A stretch of 64,000 nucleotides of DNA from Spinellus fusiger. Taxonomy: Eukaryota; Mucoromycota; Mucoromycetes; Mucorales; Phycomycetaceae. Shown one piece after another: positions 46,371 to 57,900 of the stretch. The notes below the pieces were generated by a model. That model made no database searches, was not told where the DNA came from, and was given only the letters and a program-made list of their open reading frames with translations. Position 1 is the first letter of the stretch. Every line of letters begins with the position of its first letter. The position numbers were made by a program, and so were the translations under genes. The DNA lies in the NCBI GenBank assembly GCA_025094145.1, contig JALLLS010000046.1, positions 1 through 64,000 of the forward strand, given 5' to 3'.

Positions 46371-48110
46371 TACACCTAAACATTTTTGGGATATAAAGAG
46401 ACGAATTATAATTGTTTACAAATGACATCGATTTGAAAAGAGCAAAAATAAATTAAGATGTATTCATGTTAGTTTTTAAATAAAAATGATGTAGATTTAC
46501 CTCTGGATATCTGAATCCTAGAGGAAACCACCTTTGATAGGGTGATATATAATATGAATACAAATATCCATTCTGTAGAGAAGAATGGAACTGGTCGGTG
46601 GGGACCCTTTAATCCCTCTTCTGCAATTGTATAGATATTCTTTGATGCATTCACATCTCTGTTCCAAACAATTCCACAACTTTGGCAGGTGCCAATACCT
46701 CTTTTCACTAATAAAACAATAGTAAAAATGATTAGTTCGAGATGTATTAACATACTCTCTATGCATGTCATATCACCCTTGCACTGGCACTTTCTTCTTG
46801 CCTTTGTTCTTTGTTCTTTCCTTTCCACCTCTCGTATTGTAGTTTCTCTTTTCTTCTATTTCTCTATTCTACTTTTTTTCTTTCTTTCTCCTATACTTAT
46901 TATATTCTCTATCTCCATTCACTAAAATATTGACCATTTCTTCACATGCTCTATGTACGCCTTGATATAAATGAAGACGTGCCTCAGCAGTATCTGCTGC
47001 AAATGTAAGAATATAATTTACATAACCCAAGTATGAAGTTATAAAAGTGGTTTTGCTTGTAGGGATATTTAAAAAGACGTTTGTCAAACCCTCTTGATTC
47101 ATTCTTTGTGTTGTTTATTCTGCAATTCGAACTGACTCAGTCATAGTATAGTATTCTTTTGTTGAACACCTTCTGATACCATGTGTTTGTCCCGTTTCCC
47201 CGCATGTAGCAGTAAATACGTGGTGTTGACCCTGGTCGAAACCATACAAAGAAAAATGGTTAAGCTCTTGTTGGTCAACTGTCTTTCCGATATGCTCAGC
47301 ATCAATTACTTGATCATAGCTGTAGCTGTAGTTGTCTGTTCTTGGATTTACTTTCTTGTATAGAGCCACATCCGCTGTAAATCCATCACTTCTTAGGAAA
47401 TTTGAAAAAGCAAGTTTTTTTTTGTTCTGTTTGGATATTGTAAGTTCTCCATACTATAGCCAATCTATAGTTTCTTTTTATATAAGTGAAGAGTCTAATG
47501 TATACATGTGTATTCTTTTTTTTTACTTGTCAATCTTGAGTCTTTTCAACTCAAATACTGTATTGAATAGATCTTTTTTTTTTTTTTTGGCAAGTGCTTT
47601 TTGATTTTAAACCAAATAGCGGTAGAACGTTTTTCGAATCTATTGTTATGAACCTCCACTTCAATGAAGATACTAGAAACAACGAGAGCAGGCGAGGTAG
47701 TTTTTCTTGTGGAGTTTACTGTCGATCTTACTTTTGAGTTTCTTGAGGTTGTGGTTGTACTTTTCAGTGATTTTGATGTATTGTAGCCTTCTGTTCCCCC
47801 AGCTAGAACATCTTGCTATTGAGGCTTCTTTCTTGTCTGTTAACTGTTTGGCCTGTTTCTTTAACCTTACAAAGTCTCTTTTTTTTCTGTACAAGTATTT
47901 CATTTACCACTGATAACGACTGTAGAAAAAAAAAGGATTAGAAATATATCTAATAATAGTTAGATTATGGCTAGACATACCTTGCTGGGAGGTTGATATA
48001 TACTTTTTACACAAACGATGACGCTTGATGTGATGTTCTTTTTCTTCACAGCTTTTGCGTGTTATTACTTGAAGAGAGCTCTGTTAATAAAAACAGCAAC
48101 AACAATATAT
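46371..48110 (-). mobile_element. TIR-like end plus Fanzor (eukaryotic TnpB-like) relic
   Basis: The left end TACACCTAAACATTTTTGGG at 46371 matches the TIR of the elements at 8368, 37121 and 60700. Downstream, in minus orientation, is a decayed Fanzor gene. I could not find the matching right end; it may be lost or merged with the element starting at 48472. Fanzors commonly travel inside eukaryotic transposons, so a shared end is plausible but unproven. Confidence 0.5.
46500..48060 (-). pseudogene. Fanzor (TnpB-like RNA-guided nuclease family) pseudogene
   Basis: Minus-strand pieces in family order. About 48060-47990 gives AVKKKNITSSVIVCVKSIYQ; 47903-47673 gives a Lys-rich helical part (YLYRKKRDFVRLKKQAKQLT). 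About 47400 gives FSNFLRSDGFTADVALYKK. 47260-47160 gives the RuvC-I-like FSLYGFDQGQHHVFTA and then RRCSTKEYYTMT; 47100-46870 gives the linker (LYQGVHRACEEMVNILVNGD). 46700-46600 gives the zinc ribbon and RuvC-III: GTCQSCGIVWNRDVNASKNI. I recognise this order from Fanzor/OrfB-like genes of Mucoromycota. Several stops and frameshifts interrupt it, so it is inactive. Confidence 0.72.
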
Positions 48111-48471
48111 GATTATATTAGTAAAAATCATTAACGTCTTCTTCAGTTTTCTGATCTAAAGTTTTTTCTGATAATTGTGTATATTAAGTCTTTGAACTTT
48201 TTTCTTTTAAAAAAATAAAAAAAATAAATAATAAATAAATAAAATCACTTTATGGAATTCTATGGCCTTAAAATACTGGACCAAAATTATACACACTGCA
48301 GGACAGGACAGTTACCCTTCACAATCTGCTTGAATGTTCTCTGACAACAATAGCTATTATTAACAAATAGGAAGTATCCCACATTATTTTAAAAGAAATT
48401 CCAAACTAATATAAAGTGTGGTTTTCTATATCTTTAATAAAATAGACTTTGATCCAAACAGCTTCCTAGAG
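48111..48471. other. Spacer between Fanzor relic and TIR element copy 3
   Basis: AT-rich with AAATAAAT repeats near 48215-48242; no gene seen. Confidence 0.5.
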
Positions 48472-49961
48472 TACACACCCAAAGATTCTCTTGTCTTTAA
48501 GCGGTGATATCCCCTTCCTTTTACGTCTAAATATTTCTTGCCTCTTATGGATCTGTGATTAAAATCAAAAGGTTTGCTGATATCCAAATAATTGTTTCCT
48601 TTTGTGGATACCTCAATATCAAATTGTATTATCAGTAAAATATATTGTTTATTGTCGTAAAGACATTTTCTATAATTGGACCCACAACCCTTTTTAGAAA
48701 TACCAACTCCTACTACTAAACTGAGAAGGGGATGCCATTGAATACTAAGGGATGATGATAGTTTGTAGTATTCAATAACATACCCCTGAAGCTAAATACT
48801 AGTAGTAGAAAAGTATAAAACACACAATTTTATGAAATAATAAACATCAGAGTTTAACTACCTGTTAACTGACCGGATTTCCTTTGGACTAACAAGCCAT
48901 TGACGACATTATGAATAAAATTGTTTATTGTAATAGTATAGATAATACTGTATCATGACTATGGCTACTGCCCAAGTGCATTCCCTCATAGCAATAGAAT
49001 CCACAACCTAAAAGCTTTGTGCTTTATCCTTGGGAGATAGATAACTATGCTCAGGAGTATACCCTAGACATTATTGACCTTATAGAAGACTACTTGGGAC
49101 TGACTTGAAAGGAGTCTTTACTTGCCTAATAATACAATGAGTGTCTTGTGGAATACAATGAGTTCAAGCCAAGATGAAGACACTGCTTACCTTTTTACTT
49201 TCAGAATAGTCCTTGGTAGTGTCTATCACCTCCTTCTATTGTTTTTATTTGTTAGTAATAATACATTACCTTGCTCAGATGTGCTCATCTTGACGAGTAC
49301 TTGAGTGTTAAGTTGCATGTGCAGTCTGAGAAATAACAAGAGGAGGGGAATATCAAAACAAATAATAGTTTTTCTTTATTCTGGTAATGTTTACACTAGC
49401 CTCCACTCATGAAATTCACAAGTCAAATTCACAAGTCAAATAATTCACACTATCTGCCTTGAACCTAAAGGACAGTATTAGAAACAATACCTTGTTATCA
49501 TTAAGTACTATCGTTGAGAACAGTTACAATGAGATAATTGAGGTGATTATGAATATTGAGTCAATGAATAATTATACAGTTCTCAATGTAAGTGAGTTTG
49601 GTTCTATTTTATGGACAATGACCACTAGAGTTAATTCAGTGTGTTCTATAATACATCTTTCTTAAGCAGTGCTATACTGCAAATGCTGTGGGCTTATAGT
49701 TAACACATTATGTTAAACAATAAATGCAGTGACTGAGTTGTAATATTAAGTAGATTCTTGTTCTATTTCTTGTCTTTACAGCCAATTCTATACTTTTTAA
49801 TTGCAAAGTCAATCATCATTGCTAAAACAGGCAATTAGAGTTTGAAATAGCTCATTTAGACAGCAAAAAGGCATTTTAAAACACATTAGCCAATCATATG
49901 AATGTTGCGGTTTTATTCTCAGTATATTTCCTTATATATTCCAATAATTTCCTGGTGTGTA
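48472..49961 (+). mobile_element. TIR element copy 3
   Basis: Starts TACACACCCAAAGATTCTCT and ends in the inverse (CCTGGTGTGTA at 49951-49961), TA at both ends. About 1.5 kb, colinear with 59327-60700: GCGGTGATATCCCCTTCC near the left end, a GATGAAGACACTGCTTACC block near 49170, and the AGCCAATCATATGAATGTTG block near 49890. The readable remnant at 49459-49665 carries LKDSIRNNTLLSLSTIVENS and FGSILWTMTTRVNSV. Family unknown. Confidence 0.75.
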
Positions 49962-50477
49962 TCTAAGGGTTGATACTTTAGCAAGAGAAAGCTTTCCATA
50001 GATTTCTATTAGTAGACAGTAGCAATTAGAAAAGTATACAACAAGTGCAAAAGAGTAAATAAAGATCAGACTTTGTTTACTCTTTCAACTGTCCGGATTT
50101 CCTTTGGTTGAAGCCAAAGACGACACCTTACAGAACTAGTATATGACTAAAAAAAAGATGTCTTCAGAAATATACTTTAAATATTACTAAGCAAACTTTT
50201 TATTTTAATTTCCTCAATGGTTTATATACAAGTCTTTGGTTGTTAATGCAAACTATTACTATAATTCTTAACCAAAGAGTGTAAGATGCTTATTGATTTT
50301 GCTTTCATGACTAGAGCCCATTAGATTTATAATGTGAGATGAGAAATAACATATATATGTTTATTACCTATTATGCTATTTGTTCTTATTCGTATTCTTT
50401 TGCATTTGTGTTATATCAAAGATGAGCTCTTGGGTAAAATAAATGTTTATCCACGGATTTTATTTTAGTGCAATTCA
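49962..50477. other. 3' flank of TBCK
   Basis: AT-rich spacer, no gene. The motif ACTGTCCGGATTTCCTTTGG at about 50088 also occurs as ACTGACCGGATTTCCTTTGG inside TIR copy 3 (about 48869), so element-derived DNA may extend here. Confidence 0.5.
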
Positions 50478-53400
50478 CTATTTTTTTATTAAAGGGGGTG
50501 GCACTTTGCATCGCCATATAATAAAAGGTGGTTCAGAGCCTTTACCCTTGAATCCAGCAGTTGTTTGTTTCTGGGGGCGACAAAGACATGCGCCCTGATT
50601 TACTGTACCAGAGGTATCTCCCAAAGACATCAACATACTCTTTAAAGCATCTATACCTCCCTGAAGAAGAGCTACTCTAGAGAAGTGCTTATTGACCAAC
50701 TGTGCAGCAAACTATAAAGAGGGTTATTGCGTTATTAATGCCCCACTCTGATTTTGCAAATGTCTTTACCTCTGGACCTTCTGGACCACGATCTGCTATT
50801 ACAATATGGTGCTTTCTGTTCAATTTTCTTAGAATTCCAGCAAAACTATCAAGTTGTGCTGCCTGAACATTCATAGCAGATGGAAAATGAACTCTTGAAA
50901 ATCTATTGTGTCATCAAAGGCCAGGCATTATGATATATTAGAACCCTTCATACTACTGCTGCTTATAATTTTTATACTGTCAGTTCTAATTCTAATTCTA
51001 ACCCTATGACAACTACTATTGCTAATGCTACTCAGACTTACGCTTGATCTGAACGGATATCTAAAATAAGTGTATAGGGAAGGACTTTTGCAAGATCCTG
51101 AATGTCAATACGAGGCGCCAGCTCTGACTTCCTAGCTTCAATGGAAAGCGAGTCCTCCCACCACAAATGTCGGCTTGAGAACTGACTCTCTAAATTATTG
51201 AATTGTGTGTCCAAAGGTGAGCCAAACCCATTTTCCTTGAGTCCATGAACACGTCGCATAACACTTGGAGGTGTGATCTTACACATGCTCATGGCACTCT
51301 GCACACACTTCTCAATATCAACTTTAGGGAAACTTTCAGAAAACAGAGTGATGCAGTCATTGAATTCACATGTCAGAAGCATGTCTCTAATTTGGCGCAG
51401 AATAGCAATCCCAGCAAAGAGAGGCAAAGAAGAAGGCCCTACAAGAAGTTTATCCCAAAGATGATAGATCTTATCCAGTGGAAATACATCTAGTAGTCAT
51501 ACCATAAGTTGAGTCCAAAAAAAAAGGTAAACTCTTTGTTCATTATTAATCTTAGAATTCACTTACGTGTAAAAAGAGTCAAAAACCATGGAATGGCATA
51601 AAGTTCTGGGTTGAATCCAATGGTATCCAAGTGGCTAGAAAGAGCTGAATCATGGTAGCTTAGTAAATGACGAAAGACAGCCAGATATTCTTGGAGAACA
51701 GGTGCATTGTCGGATAAAAAGAAGTTGTTAAGGAACTTGGGAATAAATCTTTGTAAACATGCAAAGGCAATGGCTTCGTCGTTGAAGTTGAGGGTCAAAA
51801 ATGGAGCACACAAAGAATCAAGGCCTAGTTCATATAGTTTATAATGAGTGGTCTGTTGGAGGGTTTCTTCTTCTCTATCTCTGTTGATAGCATTACCTTG
51901 CCAATACACAAGCTTTCGATTAGCAGAAACCCATGCTTTGAGAAGTCTTCTTAGTTTCTCATGTCCTACTGAAGAAGCTAATAATTGATTGTACTGATGG
52001 CATCTTGGTACATCTGTTTCATATCAGATCAGCAAAAGCACTTTATCAGCTACTCAATGCAAACAATATTAATTTAAGATATTACCAACTTCAATCTAAA
52101 AAGTGGTCATGTTAGCCAAAAAAAAATCCAATATATATCCATTCTTTCTTTCTTTATACCAGTTACTGTACCTGTCGATCTGCACCCAAATCAGTGTATT
52201 TGTCAATGCTATCATACTCATGCTCCAGATCACCAGTGACGCCAAGCACTGCTGCCCACACTTTGCCACGTAAGAGAGGAGGAATATCAATCTTGGCATG
52301 GTGTAGTATTTCTTTATGGGATGTGGGATATTGACGCAGTAGCTCTGAAAACAAAGTCTGACGATGATACTGGTAATCTACATTCTGTTCACGTAAAAGC
52401 AAAGGTAGCTTTGGTGCTGTAGGTGCTGTAGGTGCTGTAGGTACAGTAGGAGTAAGAGATGTCGGACTGCTTACAGTTAAAGAAGAAGCTGATCCTGAGC
52501 GACTCATGCCTGACCATGAAAATGTACGGTTAGTGGAGCGAGATGCAGAAGGAGTGGTTGGAAGAGGAGAAGGAGAAGTGAGAGATTCCTGAGCTGGAGT
52601 AGAGGGAGAGGCTTCTTCTGCATACATAAAGTAGTTATCTGATAATGGGTCCGTGGATCGTTTCTCAGATTCCTCAGAATCCAACAAGAAGTTCACATCG
52701 TTTTCATCCACCACCATAAAATAGTCAGTATCCCATTCAAATCGATCTGTATGGGTTCTTCGTCCTTGTTCTAGCCTCTGATACAGCTCTTTGAATCCTA
52801 GGCTATACATTGTGTCTGAGTACAATTGGGCAGTATCATTTGTATCAGATCCTATTTCTACGTCTTCAAGAGTACAAATACGTGGTAATCTTTCAATGAC
52901 AGGCGTGGACAAAAAGACACCTCTTTTCATCAAATCCAATTCAACATCACCTCCTGCTAGTCTCCAGAGATGATAGATCTGAACAATAGGAAGACCATCA
53001 AGAAAGTCTTTTGTGGATTGACTGAACTCTGTGCCTTCATCTACTGTATTTGTAGTATCCTTTCTATTCCCCATATCTCTCGTATCCCCTTCATCCCCAC
53101 TCTCCATTTCATCCAAGGCATCTGAGGCAAGTACAGGGCCACAGGTCCATACAGTTGTCCCCTTGTTAGCATTTAGCAGAAATGGCATTGATAAGATGTC
53201 TCTGATAGAAGGTCTTTTCTTATAAGACACTTGAAGAAGAGAAAGAGCGAAATCACGGAAAGAACGATCTTCATCTGTGTCTGCTACTGTAGTTCTTCCC
53301 TGCAGAAACTCCAGCACGTCCTTATTGATATCTAAAGATGCAATGTCCTTGTGGTCCCATATACTCTCATCTGACTCTTCTTCCCATTCATTCAAGGTGG

Positions 53401-54596
53401 TCAGGGAGTCAAAGATAAGCCCCACATCAGCCGTTGTCCAGAATGAACTGCGAGTATAGAGTTCTATGAGAATAACAGCCACTGCCCAGCCATCTCTCTA
53501 AACAAAATTGCTTTGTGAGGCTCTAATATGATGGAAGCCTACATGTAGATGGGTATATTTCTAATTGACTTTTTCTTTCTTTAAAGTAGGTGGATATGTA
53601 TTCATAGGACTCTACCTTATCCCATGGTCCATGATCGTTTAGTGTTAATACACATTCAGGTGCAAGATAGGTAGGGTATCTATGGGACCATGAATATCCA
53701 CACTAATACCACTGTATCATTCTATAGCTTACCCGATAGGAAAATCAATATCTACACCTTGTCCTGTCATGTAGAATAAACCATAACCTGACAGTTTAAT
53801 GCATTGCTTAGATGACAAATGAGTCAATGACAGTTCAGAAAAAAAGAATAGAAGCAAGACGACTACTACTGCTACTATAATTAACAACCTACCTTTGCAT
53901 CCAAAAGAATATTATGAGGAGATAAGCAGGTATGGAAAATCCCGTGTTGCTGCAAGTATTCCAAACCAGAGACTATCTGAAATGCCCACTGCTTTAACAA
54001 AGACAGACTAGGCAGGTTCAGAACACATCATGTCTCTGTTGCTCCTCTACCTGTGACCTACTTTAATCTTCCTTCTGTCTTCTTCTCCATAGGACGCATC
54101 TTGGAGAAAGACTGATCAAATATCTCGGAAACAACAAACACACGATCTGCGCCAGAAACAGGGGGAGATGTGTTAGTAGCAAACTAATCACTATTCAATG
54201 CCGCTGACTTACCGTGTTTTCCTCGGTGAATATCTACATACTCACATAAATAAGGGGAGACAAGTGTCTAAGGAATGTTAATCACTTTTTGTTCTATTCT
54301 TTCATTCTTTCATTCTCTCATTCTTTTTCCAGTGCTTACAAACTTGCCTTTAGATACTGAAACCGTCCCATAATCTGTGAAGGAGCCGACACTGCCAAAT
54401 GACCTGACTGTGCAAGTGCCTGTGAAGACCTAGCAGAGGCCACAAAGTTGCATGACGCCAGTTTAGGCGTGAGTCTGTGTTTATGCACCTTCAAGTCAAT
54501 GACATTAGCAAACAGTGCCATGAGAGAGAAGCAGGTTAAAGAAGCAGTTTTAATGTCCGATATCAAGCACAGATGTTTGGGATGAAGACCTGTCAT
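50478..54596 (-). CDS. TBCK: TBCK: pseudokinase - TBC Rab-GAP - rhodanese protein
   Basis: Thirteen exons (54596-54348, 54267-54213, 54146-54062, 54007-53893, 53806-53733, 53679-53616, 53497-52172, 52095-52086, 52013-51897, 51824-51567, 51489-51042, 50902-50770, 50711-50478) give 1055 residues. The N-terminal kinase-like part has [27 protein letters not shown] and [12 protein letters not shown]; the HRD and DFG sites are replaced, so it is a pseudokinase. The TBC domain keeps both fingers (DVPRCHQY and YWQG), so GAP activity is likely. A rhodanese-like end ([20 protein letters not shown]) lacks an evident catalytic Cys. TBCK belongs to the FERRY/Rab5 and mTOR-linked set in animals. Exon 8 is only 10 nt; the first intron is GC-AG (AAG|GCAAGT). 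Confidence 0.94.
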
Positions 54597-54981
54597 CTTA
54601 TTTTATTATAGACACTGTCTTTGGCTAATGGCAAATCCACAGACACAAAAGACAAAAGAAGAAGAAAATAGGCCTATGATATAAAAGAGTAGAATGGAAT
54701 AATAATAATAAAGACACATACAAATGCATAGAAGATCTATACACACACACCTATACACCTACAAACAGACAAATAGAAGCAGAAGCAGAAGCAGAAGCAG
54801 AAATAACAGAGAATAACAGAATAGCAGAAATAACAGAGAATAACAGAATAGCAGAAATAACAGAGAATAACAGAGAATAACAGAATAACAGAATAACAGA
54901 ATAACAGAATAACAGAATAACAGAATAACAGAATAACAGAATAGAACAAAAGAACAAAAGAAAAAGACCCTTTCTTTCTTT
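54597..54981. other. Spacer with AATAACAG tandem repeats
   Basis: 385 bp between the TBCK start and the stop of the transcription-factor gene, both minus strand. It therefore holds the TBCK promoter and the factor's 3' end. About 54799-54945 is an (AATAACAG)n array with GAGAATAACAG variants, preceded by AGAAGC repeats. Confidence 0.75.
54799..54945. repeat. 8-bp tandem repeat (AATAACAG)n
   Basis: About 18 units; the distal ten are nearly perfect. On the minus strand one frame reads as repeated Cys-Tyr-Ser-Val-Ile-Leu-Leu-Phe, which is not taken as coding. Confidence 0.88.
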
Positions 54982-57900
54982 CTAGCGCAAATCATCCTCT
55001 CTGTCACTGCCACCTACATCAATTTCTTCATCTTCGTCTTCGTCTTCCTCAGCAACTGTACAGAGTGGCAAGACAGTACCACCATGAATAGAGGGTGCAT
55101 GTTCTACTACCCGATGAACTGTCTTTGTTTCCTGCTTTTCTTCCTTGATCTTGCGAGACACTGACTTTTTCTGTACAGATCCATGGCTGTGGTTGCTGTG
55201 GTTGCTGTGGTTGCTGTGGTTGTTATTAGTATTAGAAGAAGGACGCCCAGACGACAAGGCACCATTCCAGGTGGACGCCTTTTTGATTCCACACGACACC
55301 AATTTACTCCCTTGAGGCTTAGGATGGGCAGACCACTTACCACCTGAGGGTCTTCGGCGGGCATGACTCGTGTAAGGATGAACCATAGCAGAAGGAACTT
55401 CTCGGCGCGTATCCACATCCTCCAGAAACCGCTCCAGTCGCCCCTTGGCATGACTCGACAGATCCTCCACCATGTCATCATCCATACGGTCCATGGCTTC
55501 CTCACGCACTCTAAAAAGACGCTTTCTGACCTCCACAACATCAGTGTCAGTGTCAGTGTCTTCGTCTGAATCCTGTAAGTCCATCCCTGTCCCTGTCAAT
55601 GCAGACAGTGGGCTCGGCTCTGTCTTGAGTCTTCTCTTTTCTTTTTCTCTCTCTCTCTCTTTTTTTCTCTCTCTCTCTTTCCCTTTCCCTTTCCCATGGC
55701 CACTGGTCTTGTACTTTTCTTGACTGTTAAAAACAACAAGATGAGATCGAGGGAGAGGATCTTCGTCGCCCTCAAAGGAGCCCAAGACAGGCGGTTTGGA
55801 AGCAAAGGAACCTCCTACAGTATGAGGTACCAACATCAATTGATGCAATTGAGCTGCTTTGGCGGCCGACAGAGGAAGCCCACGACTGTTGCTATTACTA
55901 TTTCCTCCCACTTTATGCTGTGAGACAGGCTGAAGAGAGAATCCAGCATCAATGATGCGCCTTGGACGAGGCACAGGAAGATCCATAGGAAGAGGAGAGG
56001 GAAAATAATCAAGCAGATGTTCTGTCAGAAAAGGCCCAAGCTTATCTTGAATAGAACAGGTTGCAGCCAACTCCTGAGCCCGCCGCAATGGAATCCAAGT
56101 CCCGTAAAGAGCACTGGCCTTGTTAGCGACACGCACACGGTCCATTTCAAAACTAAGAATCATACTGCGCTCTCTGTCGGTTTCTACTCCTCCTGCTGCC
56201 AGTAGACTGGTGCCATGAACAGCCCCCGAGTCCAGTCGACGCATGATTCTGTATTCAGGCGTGCCCTGGGTCTTTTCAAAGATGGCCACACAGACAAGGG
56301 TGGTTTCTAGGACAGTGATGTACATGGGTGTGGAGGAGGGTTTGATGGCATAGACTACTTTGGGATCGGGTTCTTCTGGTTTTGTTTCTGGTTTGGGTTG
56401 GTTGGGGATCTTTGAGGTGGTGGGGAGACCTGGCGGAGGAGGGGTTCCTTTGGTTGCCATTTGCATACAGGCAGAGAGGATACGGACAATGTCCAGATTG
56501 GGTGAGAGATGGATGAGACCTGTGATGGCAGCTGTCATTTGGTGGAGGGCGGCTAGGTTACAGGAGCGAACATTCATGCGTTTTAGGATTTCTGCAATGG
56601 AGGCAGCTGTAGTGACATCTGAGGGTGAGTCTCGGTTGGTAAGAGGGGTGCTGGGTGTGGTGCTGGGTGTGGTGCTGGGCATAGTAGTAAGATGAGCACT
56701 AAGATGAGCACTAGGATGAGCTGTGGTGGTAGTGGTGGTGGTGGTGGGAGATAGTTTAGGTACGGCAACACTCTCTGTCTTGATGTCTGCTGCCCTTTCA
56801 TCTTGGTCATAGTTAAAGAAAGTATCTTCTGTGTATTCTACTGGTTCATTACTACGATTCAGAGGAAAAGACGTACAACTGCCTTGAGTAGACTTAGTAT
56901 AAGCATGTTATTGCATAAATCCTTTTCTTATCATTACAATGGGATGTTATCATTACGATGGGGTATGAAGAAGAATAGCTATGGGGAGTGGATAATGATG
57001 AGTGATGTTCTTTTTTTTTACCTTTCTTGGAGACTTGGTCCGTGCCAATGAGGAACTTTATTATTCCTAATAGATGTGTAGGGTTGTTGTGGATCCACTC
57101 GGCTGCCTGCTTCAATGGGACCCTATAGAAATAGACAGATAGATAAACACACAAACAAACAAACAAACAAACAATAGTAATAAAAGGAAGAGGAAGCCTA
57201 GGCGCATCATCCATGCCTATTCACCTATAGACAGGTAAAAACAACTTACCATACACCACGACTTGCTATAGGTCCTTTTGTCATCCGCACAACACCACTC
57301 TTCTCTGTCTCTGCTATATTCAACACATGGCGATGGAGATGCTGATACACCACAGAATCCAATTGAGTAGCATTGATATACCCTTCTTCCAGGAATACAC
57401 AGGACAAATCACCGTGTTCTTTTGCTCCTTGAGAACTCAACTTTCGGAACTTGAGAACAGTATCGGATCTGCCATCCAGAAACACAAGTTCATCACACAC
57501 AAGAGATCCTACTGTTCTCTGTACGATCTTCCACGGTCGATCTGTGCCTTGGGGTGATAAAGGAGGGGGTCGTGGTGCACCTTCGGCTGGAAGGGTGGTG
57601 TTGGTGTTGGTATTAGTAGCAGTAGTAGCAGCAGTGGTTGCAGTGGTTGCAGTGGTAGCAGTGGTTGCAGTGGTAGCAGCAGTGGTAGCAGCAGTAGTAT
57701 CAGCAGTGGTAGCAGCAGCAGCAGACAGTGGTGGTGTGCATTGAAGAGAACGATTCTTTGTCATCAAGAGTGATTTCTTGGGAGAAGAAAGAGAAAGAGA
57801 ATGTGTGCGTTGGGATCGTAGTAATGCTGTGGGATGTCGAGATGTTTTTTTGTTGGTATGAAAGTAGGTGTCTAATTCTGACATGGAGGTGGATTCTGGA

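Noticed and set aside
48472..49961. TIR copy 3 as the right-hand half of the Fanzor element
   Set aside because: It has its own two ends and is colinear with copy 4, so it is a complete separate insertion.
51841..51897. Extra 24 residues ([14 protein letters not shown]...) inside the TBC domain
   Set aside because: The stretch is an in-frame intron with GTAATG donor and AACTAG acceptor; removing it restores [12 protein letters not shown].
54737..55013. Three overlapping Cys/Tyr/Val/Leu-rich frames
   Set aside because: They are the three frames of an AATAACAG tandem array, not genes.
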